The translations under genes were made by a program, and so were the position numbers. From Ulvibacterium sp. (GTDB lineage Bacteria > Bacteroidota > Bacteroidia > Flavobacteriales > Flavobacteriaceae), in NCBI RefSeq assembly GCF_028285715.1, contig NZ_JANQOO010000018.1, positions 62,001 through 126,000 of the forward strand: DNA of 64,000 bases, in the 5' to 3' direction. Shown here in pieces: positions 63,013 to 64,000 of this stretch (position 1 is the stretch's first letter; each line of letters starts with the position of its first letter). Under the pieces are notes generated by a model that worked only from the letters and a program-made list of their open reading frames with translations, made no database searches and had not been told where the DNA came from.

Positions 63013-64000
63013 ATGAGCAGATTTTTTAGTACTCTGATGGCCGTATTTTTCGTTTTGGGATGTTCCGATTCCAGAAAGGCCGATACGATTAAGGATACCC
63101 ATTTTTCAGAAGAACTTTCGGAACTCAAGGAATACTTTCAGATACCGGGACTAAGTGTTTTGGTGGGTCAGGGAGATGAAATTATCTATGAAGATTATAG
63201 GGGAATGGCCGATATCGGCCAACAACTTCCTATGGATTCCAGTACGACACTTCCCATGGCCTCTTTGACCAAGACCTTTTCAGCCATAATGCTGTTACAA
63301 TTGGTCGATGAAGGAAAATTATCCTTGAACGAGCCCTTGAGAAACTATTCAGGGAACTTAACCATAGGCGACTCCATAAAAGTGAAGCACGCCCTGTCCC
63401 ACACTTCTCAAGGCATTCCAGGACAACATTTTTACTACAACAATAGTCGCTTTATGCTTCTGGGTGATGTCATGGAAAAAGCAAGTGGGGAGGATTTTGA
63501 AACAAACATGTATGGAAGGATCATCAATCCCTTGCAACTTAAAAACACCTATTTGTTACAAGATTCCCTGCAACTGGTGAAGGAAAAAAGAAAGGTGGCC
63601 CAGCCCTATTTTTTGGGTGGGGAGCCACAGGGCGGTTATATGACCAAGGAGTCGAATCCCGGATTCATCGATTATGGATATTCTACGGCGGCCGGAATTT
63701 CGTCTACGGTTCGAGATTTGTTCAAATTGAGTAGGGCCCTAGATAAGAATACCCTGATTTCGGAGGCTTCCAAGAATAGCATGTTCCGTCCATTTCATTC
63801 TGGCCTGCCTTATGGCCTGGGAGCCTTTACTCAAGAATTTATGGGTGAAAAACTAGTATGGGGCTACGGTCAATACGATTGTTATTCCAGTTTATTCTTA
63901 AAAGTACCCAAGCGGGATTTAACCTTTATCATTGCCGCGAACAATAATCTTATGAGCGACCCGGCCCGGCTAATTGCCGGCGATGTCACCTATTCGTTAT
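63013..64000 (+). CDS. Serine hydrolase (class C beta-lactamase family), partial at window end
   Basis: ATG 63013: MSRFFSTLMAVFFVLGCSDSRKAD...; PMASLTKTFSAIMLLQLVDEG SxxK; open to window edge. Confidence 0.88.
   Translation, partial: MSRFFSTLMAVFFVLGCSDSRKADTIKDTHFSEELSELKEYFQIPGLSVLVGQGDEIIYEDYRGMADIGQQLPMDSSTTLPMASLTKTFSAIMLLQLVDEGKLSLNEPLRNYSGNLTIGDSIKVKHALSHTSQGIPGQHFYYNNSRFMLLGDVMEKASGEDFETNMYGRIINPLQLKNTYLLQDSLQLVKEKRKVAQPYFLGGEPQGGYMTKESNPGFIDYGYSTAAGISSTVRDLFKLSRALDKNTLISEASKNSMFRPFHSGLPYGLGAFTQEFMGEKLVWGYGQYDCYSSLFLKVPKRDLTFIIAANNNLMSDPARLIAGDVTYSL

Overview
Chromosomal window from a Bacteroidota (Flavobacteriia-like) genome. The call rests on Bacteroidetes-type -7 boxes (TAnnTTTG), a T9SS C-terminal sorting domain and gene families typical of marine flavobacteria. 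Main blocks: (1) housekeeping genes (two PpiC/SurA-like PPIases, MoxR ATPase, aconitase); (2) a carotenoid cluster (crtA-like, cruF, crtD, crtZ, crtB, crtI) with a CarH-type B12-binding MerR regulator; (3) DUF1080, tRNA-Leu(GAG) and a DUF1549/1553 + DUF1501 pair; (4) a five-gene signalling operon: CheY-like REC, H-NOX, PAS histidine kinase, Hpt, LytTR regulator; (5) a secreted DUF4114/T9SS protein; (6) an accessory region with hydrolases and a cassette-like array of small genes separated by imperfect palindromes; (7) an exopolysaccharide-type locus (TPR/beta-barrel protein, STAS protein, flippase, GT4, methyltransferase, GH, giant membrane protein, REC-GT2 fusion). The strongest candidate for an undescribed system is a set of six promoter regions (22.7, 27.26, 27.55, 47.1, 48.9 and 57.6 kb). 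Each has an AlgR/LytTR-like direct repeat with exactly 21-bp periodicity (consensus about CATTCGTCTACAG-N8-CATCCGTCTA), placed exactly 30 bp before a TAnnTTTG-like -7 box. They lie upstream of the H-NOX/LytTR operon, an unannotated 36-aa hydrophobic peptide gene, the secreted DUF4114 protein and the EPS genes. This predicts a H-NOX/LytTR regulon controlling a surface polysaccharide. All homology calls are from memory and pattern recognition; no searches were run.
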